Below are positions 61,445 to 64,000 of a DNA stretch of 64,000 nucleotides, piece by piece (position 1 is the stretch's first letter; each line of letters starts with the position of its first letter). Made by a program: the position numbers and the translations under genes. Source of the DNA: Hirschia maritima DSM 19733. Its GTDB lineage: Bacteria > Pseudomonadota > Alphaproteobacteria > Caulobacterales > Hyphomonadaceae. The stretch lies in the NCBI RefSeq assembly GCF_000378345.1, contig NZ_KB899544.1:682001-746000 (forward strand), given 5' to 3'. Below the pieces are notes generated by a model. That model had not been told where the DNA came from. It did not search any database and worked only from the letters and a program-made list of their open reading frames with translations.

Positions 61445-62974
61445 TCAGCGTGGTGTTTTTGAATCGCCCAATAAACAAGGGGCGGTCATCAATATAACGT
61501 AAAGATCAAACCAAAAAGAGGCTTTTTCCATATACTCCATGTCCAACCGCACGCGCTCTTTTACAAGGTCAGCGGTGTGAACAGGACCACGAGATCCGTT
61601 TATTTGTGCCCATCCAGTTAGACCCGGCTTCATGCGATGACGGTGAGCATATTCTGCAACGATGTTGTGAACTTCTACTTCTTCAGTCGTCATACCAACA
61701 GCGTGTGGTCTTGGGCCGACTAGTGACATGTCGCCGAGCAGAATGTTGATAAGCTGTGGCAATTCATCAAGGCTAGTTCTACGCAATAATGCCCCGATTT
61801 TGGTGACACGTTTGTCGTCTGCTACTGTTTGAACTACACGTTTTCCGTCTTCGGCATCTCTGTCTGGTAGCATGGTTCTAAACTTCCAAACGCGAATGAT
61901 TTGGTTGTTGAAGCCATGTCTTTTCTGTCTAAAGAAGAGAGGGCCAGGACTGTCTAATTTGATCATCAGTGCAATGACCAGCATGAATGGGAAAAACAGA
62001 GTCAACATCGCGCCAGCAACAACAATATCTAAGGCACGTTTTATTGCAGCTCTGCGAATATCTTTCGGCGCGCCCGATACATATGCGGCCGGTGCGTCAA
62101 CAATGTTTGCAATAGAAGTGTTTTCAGGACTGAAGCCTTCGAGGTCCAGCATTAAGATCACTTCTTGTGGAAGCATGCGTAGACGATCAATAAGAGTGCG
62201 AACTCGCTTTTGTGCGGTGGACGTCACTGTTAGGACTATTCGGTCAACTTCGGGAAGTTTTTCCCAAGCTAAAAGGTCGTCAACTTTTCCTAGAACTGGA
62301 ACGCCAGAGATAGCACTTGGTGTTCGGTCTAATCGATCTTCGAACACACCTAAAATGTTCATGTCGCGCTTGCTACGGTTTCGTTCGATAAGGTCGTAGG
62401 CTGCAGGCGTAGCACCAATAATCACAACATTGTCCGCCAATGCTCCAGATCGCGTAAGTGAGCGAACCAAAGCTGCGTAATGAAGGTGAAGCGCAATATA
62501 GCCAATGAAGATGATGGCGCTGATCTGTAGTAAATGTTGAACGCCAGCGCCCAATGTTAGAATAAGGCTAGAAACGTTGATGAAAACTAATCCGCAAAAT
62601 ACACCCAGCGCGACCCGCCCAAGATGTGTAATTGGAGATTCTTCAAATGAAAAACGGTACGCACCACTCGTCTTCATACCTAAATAGGCTGCAATAGGGG
62701 CTATCACATAGGGAAGTGAAGTTCTGAAACTCTCGCCCAGAAGGTCAAAATTCAACAAATAACATGCAAGGGCGACGACACCGAATCCAGCAAAAAAATC
62801 AAACACCCTGATGGAAAATCTCAATCCGGCGCGATCTATTGGGAAACGTTTATTCGGTTTTGGAAACTCTGAGTTATCTGTGGTGGGCTTGGAGCTTTGG
62901 AACTGGCGCAAGTTCGCTAGACGAAAAGTCTCGCGGTTAGCTTCTTTGCCTTGTTCCGTTGTATCGAGGCTCAT
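61445..62974 (-). CDS. hfsE: HfsE-like polyprenyl-phosphate sugar-1-phosphate transferase
   Basis: 509 residues from the ATG at 62974; a TTG 15 bases earlier is possible. Four N-terminal membrane segments, a CoA-binding-like Rossmann region (NVVIIGATPAAYDLIERN), another membrane segment and a bacterial sugar transferase domain (KRALDIVVAG, FRQKRHGF, WKFRTML, SLDELPQLINILLGDMSLVGPRP). It starts the repeat by putting sugar-1-phosphate on undecaprenyl phosphate. It is the first gene of the minus-strand cluster. Confidence 0.94.
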   Translation of the reverse strand: MSLDTTEQGKEANRETFRLANLRQFQSSKPTTDNSEFPKPNKRFPIDRAGLRFSIRVFDFFAGFGVVALACYLLNFDLLGESFRTSLPYVIAPIAAYLGMKTSGAYRFSFEESPITHLGRVALGVFCGLVFINVSSLILTLGAGVQHLLQISAIIFIGYIALHLHYAALVRSLTRSGALADNVVIIGATPAAYDLIERNRSKRDMNILGVFEDRLDRTPSAISGVPVLGKVDDLLAWEKLPEVDRIVLTVTSTAQKRVRTLIDRLRMLPQEVILMLDLEGFSPENTSIANIVDAPAAYVSGAPKDIRRAAIKRALDIVVAGAMLTLFFPFMLVIALMIKLDSPGPLFFRQKRHGFNNQIIRVWKFRTMLPDRDAEDGKRVVQTVADDKRVTKIGALLRRTSLDELPQLINILLGDMSLVGPRPHAVGMTTEEVEVHNIVAEYAHRHRMKPGLTGWAQINGSRGPVHTADLVKERVRLDMEYMEKASFWFDLYVILMTAPCLLGDSKTPR

Positions 62975-63176
62975 GCCGGCGGATTCCAATAATCGATTAT
63001 CTAAGTTAGGTATTCTATGTTTTCATTTACATTAGCAAAGCCAACCTAAGATGAACACTTCAATCCACACCGAGATATGTTTTAACTTTAAGTCTTATAC
63101 AATAACTTGCTTAATTTTTATTTGTCCAATTCTCAAATAATGCAAGTAATGGTGACGGGTCACTTTAATACAATGT

Positions 63177-64000
63177 TTAGAAACCGCCGCCGGTTTTAAA
63201 ACCTCCGCCACGTCCACCAAGTCCTCCAGAAGAAGGAAATTTGATACCAGACGATGACCTTTTAGATGGAAAACGGCGTGTTGTAGGGCGGCCACCAAAA
63301 GGAGAGGGTGAACGCCGACGTCCGCGATAACCTGTACTTTGTCTTGCAGCTTCTTTAGCGATCTCTATGGCGATATCACCAAAAATTGAGGGCAAGCCCA
63401 AGGTGGAAGATCGACCACGGCCACCAAATTCAGGGTCTACACGTGGCGAGCGCCTTTTGATTGCTTTGTTGAGCAATCGGCGAGCACCTTGGATATCCGT
63501 GTGACCACGAAGAAGCGAAGTAATAACTGTTTCGAGGCTAGAGGCCTTAAAACTAGCATAAGGACTATCAAATTTAGCTGCTTTGAATTCTCGTCTGAGT
63601 CGCTCTAAAAGAGATAAGTCTTTGCGGCGCTCTTTAGGGCCGTCATTGAGGTCATCTGCAGTAACTTCGAACTCTAATTCTTCAGTACGCAGTTTGACTA
63701 AGCGGTCTACTAGACGATCATCTTCGGGTGTAACTGTCTCTGCAACCAATACACGCAGGTCAGGGAAACTGGCTCGTTTAAGAGCATTTTCCAAAACACG
63801 TCGTGCTTCCATTGCTGGTCCGGAATCTGAGTTGATAGCGGCTTCATGTGATTGCGCTAGAGCTTGGTGCCTTGCTTCTGCAGCATCTATTTGGGCATCC
63901 AAAGCATCTACTGATGATCTAAGTTGATCAGCGTTGGCTTTCAAGTTATTCGCGCCACCACTTTCTAGGGCGTCTGCTTCGGCTGTCTCTAAAGCTTTCC
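63177..64000 (-). CDS. Coiled-coil protein with Gly/Arg/Ser-rich tail, partial (5' end beyond window)
   Basis: The frame is open to the edge of the window at 64000, so the N terminus is missing; a TTG at 63944 is not a convincing start. Visible are about 274 residues: an Ala/Glu/Asp-rich coiled-coil (ALDAQIDAAEARHQAL), a middle part with helices and TSLLRGHTDIQGARRLLNKAIKRR, and a tail of low complexity rich in Gly, Arg, Ser and Pro that ends GGGFKTGGGF. I recognise no domain. It is upstream of hfsE on the same strand. Confidence 0.6.
   Translation of the reverse strand, partial: KALETAEADALESGGANNLKANADQLRSSVDALDAQIDAAEARHQALAQSHEAAINSDSGPAMEARRVLENALKRASFPDLRVLVAETVTPEDDRLVDRLVKLRTEELEFEVTADDLNDGPKERRKDLSLLERLRREFKAAKFDSPYASFKASSLETVITSLLRGHTDIQGARRLLNKAIKRRSPRVDPEFGGRGRSSTLGLPSIFGDIAIEIAKEAARQSTGYRGRRRSPSPFGGRPTTRRFPSKRSSSGIKFPSSGGLGGRGGGFKTGGGF

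Noticed and set aside
1-64000. tRNA, rRNA, tmRNA genes, prophage or insertion sequences
   Set aside because: Scanning by eye I found no cloverleaf T-loop pattern, transposase or integrase motif, or terminal repeats. Short RNA genes could still be missed without a covariance search.

Overview
The window looks like chromosome of a stalked or budding marine alphaproteobacterium of the Caulobacterales/Hyphomonadaceae type. Three things point there: a divK-pleD cell-cycle/c-di-GMP operon, a holdfast-like polysaccharide locus (Wza, Wzc, BY-kinase-like, Wzy, NodB-type deacetylase, polyprenyl-phosphate sugar transferase), and alphaproteobacterial housekeeping blocks (rnr/topA/dprA/plsY/ruvX, gatCAB, clpS-clpA). 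Base composition looks like the mid-40s % GC by eye, which resembles Hirschia more than Caulobacter; the genus is an inference. I saw no rRNA, tRNA, CRISPR, prophage or insertion sequence.

Layout. 1-10 kb: a truncated HI0933-type flavoprotein, two paralogous tautomerase-like (CHMI) genes around a LysR regulator and a DUF1330 gene, icd, a lipoprotein built of about nine GSGD repeats, a methyltransferase, trmJ, an ICMT-like membrane protein, sdaA, and a WYL regulator divergent from a GST-like gene. 10-25 kb: rpsD, ppk2, a sterol-desaturase-family enzyme, a D,D-carboxypeptidase, clpS-clpA, trhO, a PQQ-type sugar dehydrogenase, an amidohydrolase, a 5'(3')-nucleotidase, a GST, a HIT protein, a FemAB-like acyltransferase and a RidA protein. 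25-30 kb: divK-pleD (a TTG start overlapping a stop), rpmG (only 55 codons) and pckA. 30-41 kb: a mostly minus-strand run with NUDIX, rnr, an M23 peptidase, topA, dprA, plsY, an alpha/beta hydrolase, ruvX and a DUF6491-like lipoprotein. 41-50 kb: gatC, a GNAT gene and gatA tightly packed, then an aldo/keto reductase and gatB, two small hypothetical genes, a histidine-rich RcnB-like protein, arfB and a 2OG-Fe(II) oxygenase.

50.4-63 kb is the most distinctive part: an extended holdfast/exopolysaccharide locus. HfsE-like transferase, two GT2 glycosyltransferases and an HfsH-like deacetylase form a tightly overlapping minus-strand operon that would build and deacetylate a lipid-linked sugar repeat. 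A Wzy-like polymerase, HfsA (Wzc-type), HfsB and HfsD (Wza-type) would polymerise and export it. Embedded among them are a GH5 beta-glycanase lipoprotein, a GNAT acyltransferase, a one-repeat Sel1 protein and a Crp/Fnr regulator; these are candidates for tailoring, turnover or control of the adhesin. No Wzx flippase is visible. PleD, a diguanylate cyclase elsewhere in the window, is the kind of regulator known to control holdfast formation in Caulobacter.

Several intergenic palindromes (ahead of sdaA, between wzy and the GH5 gene, between the WYL and GST genes, and ahead of the LysR gene) are candidate operators. Two near-matches to the CtrA consensus lie ahead of divK. The window is cut at both ends: position 1 is inside the flavoprotein gene, and position 64000 is inside an uncharacterised coiled-coil gene.
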